Positions 1 to 7,361 of a DNA stretch of 34,421 bases are shown piece by piece. How positions within the stretch are numbered: the stretch's first letter is position 1; every line of letters begins with the position of its first letter. Position numbers and translations under genes: made by a program. The notes under the pieces are model-generated. The model was not told where the DNA came from. It saw nothing but the letters and a program-made list of their open reading frames with translations, and searched no databases. Origin of the DNA: a bacterium (GTDB lineage: Bacteria > Sumerlaeota > Sumerlaeia > SLMS01). Location: NCBI GenBank assembly GCA_016125005.1, contig WGMQ01000100.1:1-34421 (forward strand). The letters run 5' to 3'.

Positions 1-1
1 G

Positions 2-124
2 ACGGCCCTGGCCGTGATCGAACCCCTTCGAAGGAAAACAGGACGCACAAGGCCGGAAATCCAAACGATCCTCGCAGCACGTCCCAGACGCGCCATCATC
101 CTTATCAAGAGGTCAGGGGGCTAA
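2..124 (+). other. possible 3' end of an upstream gene, weakly supported
   Basis: One plus-strand frame is open from the window edge to a TAA at 122-124 and would encode a basic 40-residue tail. Its third-position GC looks lower than in the genes that follow, and no family can be recognised, so this may be chance. The mqnD frame is also open back to the window edge. Nothing else, such as a clear promoter or terminator, was seen in the first 237 bases. Confidence 0.2.
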
Positions 125-237
125 AACGGAATCATCCTGGCGTTGACCCCCGGCGCTGTGTCCGAATCCTGCTTCCGTGTCTGTCACGTGCCGTGCGCGA
201 CCGCTGGCAATCTTTTCCCCTGATGAATGAGGCCCTG

Positions 238-1101
238 ATGACTACTCCCGCCAAAAGCCGGACCCTGACCCTCGGACACTCCCCCGATCCCGACGACGCC
301 TTCATGTTCTATGGCCTCGCCAAGTATCTGGTCGATACGGAGGGCTGGGAGTTCGAGCACATCCTTCAGGACATCCAGACGCTCAACGAGCGCGCCCTAC
401 GCGAGGAGCTGGACATCAGCGCCATCAGCATCCACGCCTACTCGCGCGTGCTCGACAAGTACGCCCTGCTCCCCTGCGGCGCCTCGATGGGGGACAACTA
501 TGGCCCGATGATCGTGGCCAACAGCCCCTTCCCCGCCTCGGACCTGCTCCGCAAGAAGATCGCCGTGCCCGGCGAGATGACCTCCGCCTTCCTGGCGCTC
601 AAGCTCTACCTCAAGACCGCCAAGTTCGACTATGTGGTGGTGCCCTTCGACCAGATCATGGACGCGGTGAAGTCCGGTCGCGTTGACTGTGGCCTCCTCA
701 TTCACGAAGGCCAGCTCACCTTCGAGCGCGAGGGCTTCGTCAACATCGTGAACCTGGGCGAGTGGTGGTACGAACGGACCGGCGGCCTGCCGCTTCCCCT
801 CGGCGCCAACGTGGTGCGCAAGTCCCTCGGTAAGCCCGCGCTGTCGCAGCTCAACCGGGTCCTCAAGCGCTCCATCGAGTTCGCCCTCAACCCGACCCAT
901 CGCCGCGCCGCCGTCGTCCACTCCATGCAGTGGGGCCGCGGCATGACCGAGGAACTGGCCGATACCTTCGTGGGCATGTATGTCAACGACCTGACGCTGG
1001 ACTTCGGTCCGCGCGGACGCGCCGGGGTCGAGCGATTCCTCAAGGAAGCACACGAGCTGGACTTCATCGCCAATCCCGTGGCGCTTGAGTTCGTCGACTG
1101 A
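238..1101 (+). CDS. mqnD: 1,4-dihydroxy-6-naphthoate synthase (futalosine menaquinone pathway)
   Basis: MqnD converts cyclic dehypoxanthine futalosine to 1,4-dihydroxy-6-naphthoate in the cytoplasmic futalosine route to menaquinone. The predicted 287-residue protein has a periplasmic-binding-protein-like fold. The N-terminal motif LGHSPDPDDAFMFYGL matches the family's SPCPND-type start. The segment LLIHEGQLTFEREGF, followed by NLGEWW and GGLPLPLG, is the MqnD-specific region, and His156 in it matches the family's catalytic histidine. I chose ATG 238 because it places the family motif near the N-terminus and has GAGG 6-7 bases upstream; GTG 193 and ATG 223 are in-frame alternatives. No other mqn gene is present. 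It is convergent with the VOC gene, with only three bases between the two stop codons. The MqnA paralogue is the main alternative, but the IHEG/LGEWW features favour MqnD. Confidence 0.88.
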   Translation: MTTPAKSRTLTLGHSPDPDDAFMFYGLAKYLVDTEGWEFEHILQDIQTLNERALREELDISAISIHAYSRVLDKYALLPCGASMGDNYGPMIVANSPFPASDLLRKKIAVPGEMTSAFLALKLYLKTAKFDYVVVPFDQIMDAVKSGRVDCGLLIHEGQLTFEREGFVNIVNLGEWWYERTGGLPLPLGANVVRKSLGKPALSQLNRVLKRSIEFALNPTHRRAAVVHSMQWGRGMTEELADTFVGMYVNDLTLDFGPRGRAGVERFLKEAHELDFIANPVALEFVD

Positions 1102-1104
1102 CGC

Positions 1105-1473
1105 TCAGCCGATGGGCTGGCCGAAGCGGAGCAGATTCCCGTTTAGGTCCACCAGGTAGGCCTCGCGCATCCGCCACGGACGATCCTCCGGGGCGGTGAA
1201 GCGGGGCACGCCGTGGTCGGGGAGCCCCAGCGGTGCGAAGATCTCCGGCACCGCATCCACTTCGTCGCAACGCACATAGGCACCGTGATCGTTCGTGAGC
1301 GGATTCAACGTGTTGTGGCGGAAGAACTGCAACTCGATGCCGTCGCGCTCCACGATCAGATAGCCGTAGTGCGCATCATCGAAGAACCTCACCTGAAAGC
1401 CCGCCTTCACATAGAAGTCGCGGGTTTCCGTGATGGAGAGGGCGGGCAGGATCGGGACGGCGCGGGCGTTCAT
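1105..1473 (-). CDS. VOC-family (glyoxalase/bleomycin-resistance-like) protein
   Basis: This 122-residue protein has the size and pattern of a single vicinal-oxygen-chelate domain. It opens with VPILPALSITETRDFYVKAGF, the usual first strand and helix, followed by GIELQFFRHN and a closing half ending in EAYLVDLNGNLLRFGQ, where the E/D-x-x-G-N-x-L/F pattern is typical. Small proteins of this kind include bleomycin-binding and other non-enzymatic members, and the substrate cannot be inferred. Its ATG overlaps the stop of bshC (ATGA at 1470-1473), so it is probably translated by coupling to bshC. A role in thiol or electrophile handling beside bacillithiol synthesis is inference from position only. 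The residues that would bind metal are incomplete, so a ligand-binding protein is as likely as an enzyme. Confidence 0.85.
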   Translation of the reverse strand: MNARAVPILPALSITETRDFYVKAGFQVRFFDDAHYGYLIVERDGIELQFFRHNTLNPLTNDHGAYVRCDEVDAVPEIFAPLGLPDHGVPRFTAPEDRPWRMREAYLVDLNGNLLRFGQPIG

Positions 1474-3131
1474 GAGACGCGTGCCTCGGCGGGTTGAGAG
1501 ATAGCCGCCAGACTCAGCGCCACGAACTCCGTTTCGCGCAACGGCATTTCCTCGTATAGACGTGCCACGATTCCCGGACCATAGTTGACGAGCAGCGGCG
1601 CCAGTGGAGTCAGGATTCGTTCCTGTGGGGTGCCCTTCGGGAACAGCACGTCGCGGAGCTTCGCGGCACTGCGCGTGCGCTCCTCGTCGCGGCTGGCGAT
1701 CGACGCAGCCACGCGCTCGCGAAGCCGCTCCAGTCCCGTTGTTGCCGCGCCAGCGAGTTTCTCGAAGGAGCGCTCCACGGCCTGGTCGGGGATTTCCTCG
1801 GCGAGGAACTTCTTCAGTTCCGCCAGTGCGGCCTCGACTGCGGCGGCTTGTCCGTCGTGCTTGTCCAGGAGCGGACTGCTTGCCGTCGCCAGCGACGCCG
1901 TCGGGTCCGACCCGGTGGAGAGGCTCTCCGGCGACAGACCGAGCTTCTGCAGAGCCTTGGTCGACTTGGTGTCCAGCAGGAACAGGTTGGGGCGGGGGAG
2001 CAGCGCCGCGCGATGGACGCCGAACTGTGCGTAGAGCGGCGCCAATTGGGCGTGGTAGAGAATCTCGCCGGGCCCACCCACATAGGCCACCGTCGGCAGG
2101 GCACTGTCCTGCACCAGCGGACGCAGGATCGCGTTGGGCGAGAACCGGCCGGGCTCGGACCGCAGGAGCGTCAGCAACTCGCCCTCGCTCCACGAGGCCA
2201 GCTCCACTCCCTTGTCGATGGGCGAACGCGCGACCAGCAGACCGTCCTCGCGGCGGCTGATCGGCGCCCGGATTTCGTCGATATCCACGAAAAAATTCAG
2301 CTCATTGCCACGACGATGCAGGAGCGGCTCGACTCCCACGGCACGCAGCGCATCCGCCTGGGCCATGACGTTGGCGTTGGTCTTCGCCGAGTGGTCGATC
2401 TCCAGCGCCAGCAGGTCGGCGGCGCGTTCACGGAGGAAGCGCAGCCGGGGCACGATCGGCACGATCCCGAGGGGGAGCAGCAGCCGACAGGCGAGCCGCA
2501 CGAACTGGCTCTCGAAAGTGGCGCCGGGGATGAAGGCCTGGCGGAGCAGCTCGAGCACTGTGGGGCGGAACTCGGTGGGAGGCGTGCCTGCTTCGAACTC
2601 CTCCAGGAATGCCGCAACCTTTGCCGAATCCAGTTTCTCGCGCCAGACTGACCGCGAGCCATCCGCGGAATCGGCGGCCAGGTCGGACTCGCGAAGACCT
2701 CCGTCCCCGCCAAGCCACGCGGCGCGGCGCACTTCCTCCAGATCGTGGTCGTCTGATGCGACCCAGAAAAGCGCCACCGTCGGGCGTCCTGTTTGTGCGG
2801 CGACTTCGCGCGCCCAGCGGCCTGCCGCCAGCGCCTTGAAAAGCGAATAGAGCGGACCCAACCCGGCACCCGCCTGCTGCCCCGACACGACCACCAGTGC
2901 ATCGGGACATCGCAACTGGTCGATGGGGGCCAGCGATCCCGCATCGGCGACGTGCGGGATCAGGAGCGCCTTCCATTCCTCGACCGCCGCGTCGTCCAGC
3001 GGAGTCCAGGCGCCCACTTCGCGCACCCCGGCGGCCCAATCGAAGGGCTGGTTGCGGAAGAAGCGCTGGGGAATTGAATCGCCCGCCAACCAGGCTTTTT
3101 GCCAGTTGGCGGGCGAGGGGTAAGCCGTCAT
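1470..3131 (-). CDS. bshC: bacillithiol biosynthesis cysteine-adding enzyme BshC
   Basis: BshC is the putative ligase that adds cysteine to glucosaminyl-malate in the last step of bacillithiol synthesis. The 553 residues match the family's usual length of about 540. Diagnostic stretches are VVVSGQQAGAGLGPLYSLFK near residue 80, the nearby FWVASDDHDLEEV, and in the C-terminal half VAYVGGPGEILYHAQLAPLY followed by LLPRPNLFLLD. The region around residues 430-500 is rich in Ala, Glu and Lys and fits the family's coiled-coil insertion. ATG 3131 is preceded by GGAG about 10 bases upstream. Downstream it overlaps the VOC gene by four bases; upstream, 82 bases separate it from the carbohydrate-binding gene on the same strand. 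No bshA or bshB is in this window. Confidence 0.95.
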   Translation of the reverse strand: MTAYPSPANWQKAWLAGDSIPQRFFRNQPFDWAAGVREVGAWTPLDDAAVEEWKALLIPHVADAGSLAPIDQLRCPDALVVVSGQQAGAGLGPLYSLFKALAAGRWAREVAAQTGRPTVALFWVASDDHDLEEVRRAAWLGGDGGLRESDLAADSADGSRSVWREKLDSAKVAAFLEEFEAGTPPTEFRPTVLELLRQAFIPGATFESQFVRLACRLLLPLGIVPIVPRLRFLRERAADLLALEIDHSAKTNANVMAQADALRAVGVEPLLHRRGNELNFFVDIDEIRAPISRREDGLLVARSPIDKGVELASWSEGELLTLLRSEPGRFSPNAILRPLVQDSALPTVAYVGGPGEILYHAQLAPLYAQFGVHRAALLPRPNLFLLDTKSTKALQKLGLSPESLSTGSDPTASLATASSPLLDKHDGQAAAVEAALAELKKFLAEEIPDQAVERSFEKLAGAATTGLERLRERVAASIASRDEERTRSAAKLRDVLFPKGTPQERILTPLAPLLVNYGPGIVARLYEEMPLRETEFVALSLAAISQPAEARVS

Positions 3132-3213
3132 GTGATCAGGTCTCCGGTCGTCGGGAAGGCAGGGTCTTGAATCGGAACCCGCTTCTATGCAATCCGGGGG
3201 CCAAGCTGCGCCG

Positions 3214-4404
3214 CTACTGAAGTTCGGCCAGCTTCGCCTTCAACGTCGCCGGGTCCGGGTTGAAGGCCTCCCAGGCCGGCTTGTACTTCGAGTCCACCAG
3301 CACCACGTAGGGGAGGCGGTAGATCTTGCGCGAGCGGATGATGTCGTCCACTTCGTTCGCCGCGGTTTCCAGGCAGACGTAGCCCTCAAGCTGGCCGACC
3401 AGTTGCGGATCGGTGTTCAGCGTTTTCATGAGGTTTTCGCTCAAGGTCGACTTGGGAAGCGTGATGACCCAGATCATCTTCCGCTTGGTGAGCTGCGCCT
3501 GGGCAAAGCCCGCATCGCGGTCGTCTTCCCATGCCAGCGTGCCGCCCCAGCGCGACTTCGTCTCCTTGCGCACCGCCCGCGGGTCGAAGCGCGGCGTGTA
3601 CATCGGCGCGAAGCGCCCCGGTCCCGAGGCCACAATCCTTACCATCGTATTGCCGTCCTGGCTCACTTCCTTCACGGACGGATCGGACAGCCACTGGCGG
3701 TTGTTCACCACGACCTTGTACTCGACCATGCCCTCCTTCAGTGGGCCGATGTAGCGCTCCCAAATGTTCGGCACGCGCGTGGGGGTCATGGCGCGTGAAT
3801 CGTCGGAGACGGCGCGATTACTGATGCCGCCCCAATTGTCCCACGAGCCCACCACATGGACCGTCTTGGCTTGGCGACTGAAAAAGCGCACCCGGAGGTA
3901 TGGCTCGCCGGTCGTGTTGTGCACAAGAACCGTTGGAAGCATCTCGGTCGTGGGCACATAGGACGGCCACGGCGGATCCTGAAGCGAGAAGAGGAAGGCC
4001 GAACCGGGCATATTGTTCTGCCCCTCGGTCAGGTCGAAGTCATCCTTCGCCGTGGGCATATCCTTCGGACCCTGGATCCACCGGGTGCCATCGATGCAGT
4101 ACTTGAACGTGTGGCGCCCCGGCGTGAGCGAATAGAAGATTTCGAAGATCCCATTTTCGTCCGGCCCATACATCTTCGAGGCGGGATCGCTGACCGTCTT
4201 GCCGTCGGAGGCAGCCCAGCCGTTGAAGGTACCCGCCAGAAAGACCGTCTTGGCCTCCGGAGCCTTCACGCGGAAAAGGACACCCGTTGGGCTGTAAACG
4301 AGCGGGAGCGGTTCGGGGTCTGCCAGCAACCGGCTCGGGGCGCCAAAGAGGAGCGCAACCGCGAGCAGCGTGGTGAGAATCGAAAGGGCCCTGAAAGTAA
4401 ACAT
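3214..4404 (-). CDS. secreted protein with two CBM48/AMPK-type glycogen-binding domains and a thioredoxin-like C-terminus
   Basis: The 396-residue product starts with a signal peptide (MFTFR, then a hydrophobic run to about residue 22, with a likely cleavage near SRLLA-DP). Residues 40-125 form one E-set/CBM48-type domain (VFLAGTFNGW, then GRHTFKYCIDG), and residues 168-258 form a second (VHVVGSWDNWG, then GMVEYKVVVNN). Residues 284-396 look thioredoxin-like: a strand KMIWVITLP, a helix, then RLPYVVLVDSKYKPAWE, with Pro365 at the cis-proline position. The usual CxxC is absent, so redox activity is not expected. ATG 4404 is preferred to the upstream ATG 4560 because it has GAGG five bases upstream and starts the signal peptide. 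Binding of an alpha-glucan outside the cytoplasm is an inference from the CBM fold. A strong promoter lies upstream, and a ROK gene is divergent. Confidence 0.75.
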   Translation of the reverse strand: MFTFRALSILTTLLAVALLFGAPSRLLADPEPLPLVYSPTGVLFRVKAPEAKTVFLAGTFNGWAASDGKTVSDPASKMYGPDENGIFEIFYSLTPGRHTFKYCIDGTRWIQGPKDMPTAKDDFDLTEGQNNMPGSAFLFSLQDPPWPSYVPTTEMLPTVLVHNTTGEPYLRVRFFSRQAKTVHVVGSWDNWGGISNRAVSDDSRAMTPTRVPNIWERYIGPLKEGMVEYKVVVNNRQWLSDPSVKEVSQDGNTMVRIVASGPGRFAPMYTPRFDPRAVRKETKSRWGGTLAWEDDRDAGFAQAQLTKRKMIWVITLPKSTLSENLMKTLNTDPQLVGQLEGYVCLETAANEVDDIIRSRKIYRLPYVVLVDSKYKPAWEAFNPDPATLKAKLAELQ

Positions 4405-4550
4405 ATGAACCTCGCAACCGAGTAGGGGTAAACCCTTAACTGGATGCAGTATGGACCGCTCCAATCTGATTGTCCAACAGAATCTCGACAATGCGCTTAA
4501 GAAAGTTGCTTGGCGCCTCGAATCGTCATGAAAACCAGCGATTGCAATAC

Positions 4551-4566
4551 TTTGGCTCAATCCAAA
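4551..4566. promoter_or_regulatory. candidate operator palindrome at the minus-strand transcription start
   Basis: TTTGG, six bases, then CCAAA forms an inverted repeat that begins just downstream of the minus-strand -10 box, where the transcription start is expected. This is a good position for a repressor site. The divergent ROK gene is the natural candidate for the regulator, but arms of five bases can arise by chance. Confidence 0.3.
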
Positions 4567-4569
4567 AGA

Positions 4570-4598
4570 ACAATATTAGAGTTTTTTGAATGTGTCAA
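4570..4598 (-). promoter_or_regulatory. sigma70-type promoter for the carbohydrate-binding protein gene
   Basis: Read on the minus strand, a perfect TTGACA (plus positions 4593-4598) is followed by a 17-base spacer and TATTGT (4570-4575). The surroundings are unusually AT-rich for this genome. Transcription would start near 4563 and leave a 5' leader of about 160 bases before ATG 4404. No riboswitch fold was recognised in that leader. It may also serve bshC and the VOC gene. Confidence 0.65.
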
Positions 4599-4703
4599 TT
4601 ATTTTCGATTCGCCATGCCGAGGGCTTCTCTCCAAAATCAGAGCAAAGACACCCCTCGGCCTAGGTCTTTCTCCAGACCTTTCACCAGAATCCTGCAATT
4701 GTC

Positions 4704-4731
4704 TTGACCGGAGGGGGACTTATCCTAGCAT
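4704..4731 (+). promoter_or_regulatory. possible promoter for the ROK regulator gene
   Basis: TTGACC (4704-4709), a 16-base spacer and TAGCAT (4726-4731) give a moderate sigma70 match about 70 bases before the ROK start. The site faces away from the stronger minus-strand promoter, so the two genes share one control region. Confidence 0.35.
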
Positions 4732-4802
4732 CCCGGCTCTTGAAGAGTAGCATCAGCCCGCTGTTGCACTCACTCAACACGAGAGCCAAGGAAGCCAGTC
4801 CT

Positions 4803-6071
4803 ATGTCCAAGGGATCCAAAGACGAATCGTCGCCGAAGCGCTCGCAGGGGTTGCTGCGCCGCGCCACGGAGTCCCGCCCGGCCAACATCCTCTACGAGCT
4901 TTGGAAGGAGGGCCCCATCTCTCGTGGCGCCCTAGCCGATCGCATGGGCCTAAATCTTCCCACGGTTTCCGCCGTGGTCCAGGACCTGATCAAAGCGGGT
5001 GACCTCATCGAGGAGGGCTTTGCAACGTCCACCGGTGGACGTAAGGCACAGCTCCTCGACGTGAACCCCAAGCGCGGTGGCATCGCGGCGCTCGAGTTCT
5101 CCTCCCGCGGTGTGCTCTCCGCTTCCGCCGACATGAAGGGCCGTCTTCAGAACCACGTCACCTGGCCGTTCCGTCCGTCGATGGGTCGTGCTGCCGCCAT
5201 TGAGGCCATGATCGAAGCCGTCGAGAGCCAGCGCCAGTTCCTGAAGGAAGACGAGGGTCTGGAACTTTCCCGCATCGGCGTCGTGGTCAGCGGTCTCGTG
5301 GACGAGGATCGCGGCCTTTCGCTTCGTTTCCCGCGCTTTGACGAGTGGAGCGACGTCCCCGTGGTCGAGCTGCTGGAGGACCACTTCGGTGTCCCCGTCA
5401 ACCTCTCCTCGCACGTGATCGGCACCACGCTCGCCGAGTCGATCTTTGGCCGTTACAAGGAACTGAAGAACTACGTCTACGTCCACCTCGGCCCGGGCTT
5501 GGCGCTCGGCCTGATCATCGACGGCTACGTCTATCGCGGCTCCCGCCCGACCGTGGGCGAGTTCGGCCACATGACCGTCGATGACAACGGCCCCATCTGC
5601 TATTGCGGCAACTATGGCTGCCTCGAGACCGTCGCGTCCGACTGGGCGCTTGTCGGGCAGGCGGAACAGGCCCTCAAGGACGGCGTCCAGAGCCACATCC
5701 CCGAGCACATCGACGACAGCGGCGTCATCACCCCGGCGGCGATTTTCCAAGCCGCCGAGATGGGCGACCGTCTCGCGGGCAACATCATCGACAAGGCCGG
5801 CCATTACCTCGGGACGGCGCTCGCGTCGGTCATCAACCTGGTCGCGCCGGAAGCCATCGTGTTCGGCGGCTCCATGGCGGAGGAAGGCCAGCGCCTCATC
5901 AAGTCCGTGCGCCACACCATGAAGCGGCGCGGATTGGAAGCTCTGGAAAAGGATCTGAAGATCGACCTTTGCAGCTTCGGCCCCCAAGCCGGCGTCGTCG
6001 GCGCCGTGGCCGTCGCGCTGCACCATCACTACACCAGCTTTGAGGAAAAGGAACGGGAGCCGGAGGAGTAA
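4803..6071 (+). CDS. ROK-family transcriptional regulator (NagC/XylR type)
   Basis: This 422-residue protein combines an N-terminal winged helix-turn-helix (about residues 20-80: ILYELWKEGPISRGALADRM, then NLPTVSAVVQDLIKAG) with a ROK sugar-kinase-like domain. The ROK zinc signature is intact, with His256 in EFGHMTV and Cys266, Cys268 and Cys273 in CYCGNYGC. The ATP-binding DxGxT motif near the start of the kinase fold is lost, and the kinase catalytic Asp is replaced (NLSSHVIG), so it should sense a sugar or sugar phosphate rather than phosphorylate it. ATG 4803 has AAGGA about 10 bases upstream; the frame stays open to 4704. It is divergent from the carbohydrate-binding gene, and control of that gene and of itself is the simplest model. 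The ligand is unknown. Confidence 0.9.
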   Translation: MSKGSKDESSPKRSQGLLRRATESRPANILYELWKEGPISRGALADRMGLNLPTVSAVVQDLIKAGDLIEEGFATSTGGRKAQLLDVNPKRGGIAALEFSSRGVLSASADMKGRLQNHVTWPFRPSMGRAAAIEAMIEAVESQRQFLKEDEGLELSRIGVVVSGLVDEDRGLSLRFPRFDEWSDVPVVELLEDHFGVPVNLSSHVIGTTLAESIFGRYKELKNYVYVHLGPGLALGLIIDGYVYRGSRPTVGEFGHMTVDDNGPICYCGNYGCLETVASDWALVGQAEQALKDGVQSHIPEHIDDSGVITPAAIFQAAEMGDRLAGNIIDKAGHYLGTALASVINLVAPEAIVFGGSMAEEGQRLIKSVRHTMKRRGLEALEKDLKIDLCSFGPQAGVVGAVAVALHHHYTSFEEKEREPEE

Positions 6072-6080
6072 CCCGCTCCG

Positions 6081-6448
6081 TTACTTCTCGAGGGCGATGG
6101 GGAAATCGGGGACCGTGTCCGGCTTGCGAACCACCGGGGTCTGACGTCCGCCGGTCAGTTCCTTCACCCGCTCGCTGATATAGAAATCCATCGTCGCAAT
6201 GGTCACCTTCCCCTTCTGTGCCGCCTTGCCGGAAAGGCCCTCCACGACCGCCTTGGTGAAGGCGCCGTTGTTCCATTCGGAGCTTTCCAGAGGAGCAATA
6301 TAACCGTCTTGTCCTCCGAACCGGTCAGCAGGATTCGGTCGGCCTTGTCCACGGCGATACGCCGAATCATGGCCGTATGATGGCCGCCCGTTTCGATCCG
6401 CAGGATCGGTTCGGTCGGTGGTTCGGTGGGGGCCGGGGCCTTTGCCAT
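6081..6448 (-). pseudogene. remnant of a WD40/caspase-like (C14) protein gene
   Basis: Two fragments of one protein type lie side by side in different frames. From 6448 down to about 6300 is a start and a single WD40-like blade (TAMIRRIAVDKADRILLTGS, then EDKTV). From about 6300 down to the TAA at 6081 is what looks like the C-terminal end of a caspase-fold peptidase (ESSEWNNGAFTKAVVEGLSG, then MDFYISERVKELT and QTPVVRKP). In intact caspase-WD40 proteins these pieces are separated by many hundreds of residues. The junction near 6295-6305 therefore looks like a large internal deletion that also shifted the frame, leaving no His/Cys dyad. It is convergent with the ROK gene and borders a repeat-rich region. 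The N-terminal reading could still be expressed as a short peptide of about 80 residues. Confidence 0.7.
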
Positions 6449-6534
6449 TTTCGGGAACCTGCGGCTGTATGAAAGATAGGGAATGATGTCTCACGATGCC
6501 ACCAGCAACATCGTCCCGCAAGCGGAAAAAAGGC

Positions 6535-6575
6535 GGATCACCACGGAGAAACTGAGACACGGAGAAAAGCGTCAT
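6535..6575. repeat. CCACGGAGA-type dispersed repeat, single copy
   Basis: The stretch ACCACGGAGAAACTGAGACA, followed by CGGAGAAAA, belongs to the same family as the inverted ends of the element at 10751-10916. It has no protein-coding signal. Confidence 0.6.
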
Positions 6576-6635
6576 GGCGAGGGTGGAACACGGTCCGAAA
6601 GTCCCTCCGACACACCGCATCGGCCACCACATGGA

Positions 6636-6880
6636 ACCACGGAAAGGACGGACAACACGGAACACCACGCGACCACGCCGGGATGACCCGCGGTCAGCGC
6701 CTTCATGGAATCTGCGAAATCGTGTGTAATCTGCGGTCAGGCTTTTGTTTTTTGCCCCGCGCCGATGCGACACCTTTCAGGGTCGGATTTCATCATCGGC
6801 GGTCCGGTGGTGTCGGCCTCTGCGGCCTCAACGCACCGGCTATTTTTTGTCATCCTTTCAGGATGTCTTCGGCGGTCGGG
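6636..6880. repeat. long direct repeat, copy 1
   Basis: This copy carries a CCACGGAAAGGACGGAC motif near 6638, the AATCTGCG...TAATCTGCGGTC motif at 6708, and about 110 bases from TTTCAGGGTCGGATTTCAT to GGCGGTCGGG. It matches copy 2 (6939-7168) at high identity by eye, with an offset of 296 to 303 bases. Reading frames through it look accidental. The 6449-7361 interval between genes is filled by these repeats and their spacers. Confidence 0.8.
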
Positions 6881-6938
6881 GGCGCCCCGACATCCCTTCC
6901 GTCATGTCCGTTTCGTCCGTGGCTCACAAAACTCAACA

Positions 6939-7168
6939 ACCACGAAAAGGACGGACACCACGGAACCTCACGCGACCGTGTCTGCGTACCAGCCTAGTCC
7001 CGAGAATCTGTGAAATCTGCGTAATCTGCGGTCCGGCTTTTCTGGTCCCCCAATGCGACACCTTTCAGGGTCGGATTTCATTATCGGCGGTCAGGTGGTG
7101 TCGGCCTTTGCGGCCTCAACTCACCGGCTATTTTCTGTCATCCCTTCAGGATGTTTTTGGCGGCCGGA
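6939..7168. repeat. long direct repeat, copy 2
   Basis: This is the second copy of the unit at 6636-6880: CCACGAAAAGGACGGAC near 6940, AATCTG..TAATCTGCGGTCC from 7004, then the same 110-base core ending at GGCGGCCGG. The 5' motif also pairs with TCCGTTTCGTCCGTGG at about 6906-6921 to give a potential large hairpin. Confidence 0.8.
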
Positions 7169-7229
7169 CCGGCCACCGGGACTGTCCCCCATGTACCCGG
7201 ATCATACCCAAGTCATCTGCGCTTTCATC

Positions 7230-7268
7230 GAATCTGCGAAATCTGCGTAATCTGCGGTCCGGCTTTTT
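7230..7268. repeat. partial third copy of the AATCTGCG repeat
   Basis: The first 39 bases of the 6708/7004 motif recur here (GAATCTGCGAAATCTGCG, then TAATCTGCGGTCCGGCTTTT), without the 110-base core. The AATCTGCG octamer is itself internally repeated. Confidence 0.75.
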
Positions 7269-7297
7269 CCTTTTCCGGGCTTCCCTCCCGGTCGTCC

Positions 7298-7324
7298 TTG
7301 ACAGGGCGGGGCGCCGGGTAAAGC
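7298..7324 (+). promoter_or_regulatory. possible promoter for the radical SAM/queG pair
   Basis: A perfect TTGACA at 7298-7303 is followed after 15 bases by TAAAGC (7319-7324). The -35 is good but the -10 and spacing are poor. It lies just after the repeat block and about 40 bases before the radical SAM start. Confidence 0.3.
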
Positions 7325-7361
7325 CTCCCGTGCCAGTCATCCCAAGGCGCAAAGATTCGAC

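Noticed and set aside
1..192. N-terminal extension of mqnD to the window edge
   Set aside because: The frame is open, but the family motif begins shortly after 238 and GAGG precedes that ATG.
4950..6029. Minus-strand open frame of 359 codons opposite the ROK gene
   Set aside because: Antisense shadow; the ROK zinc motif and HTH are on the plus strand.
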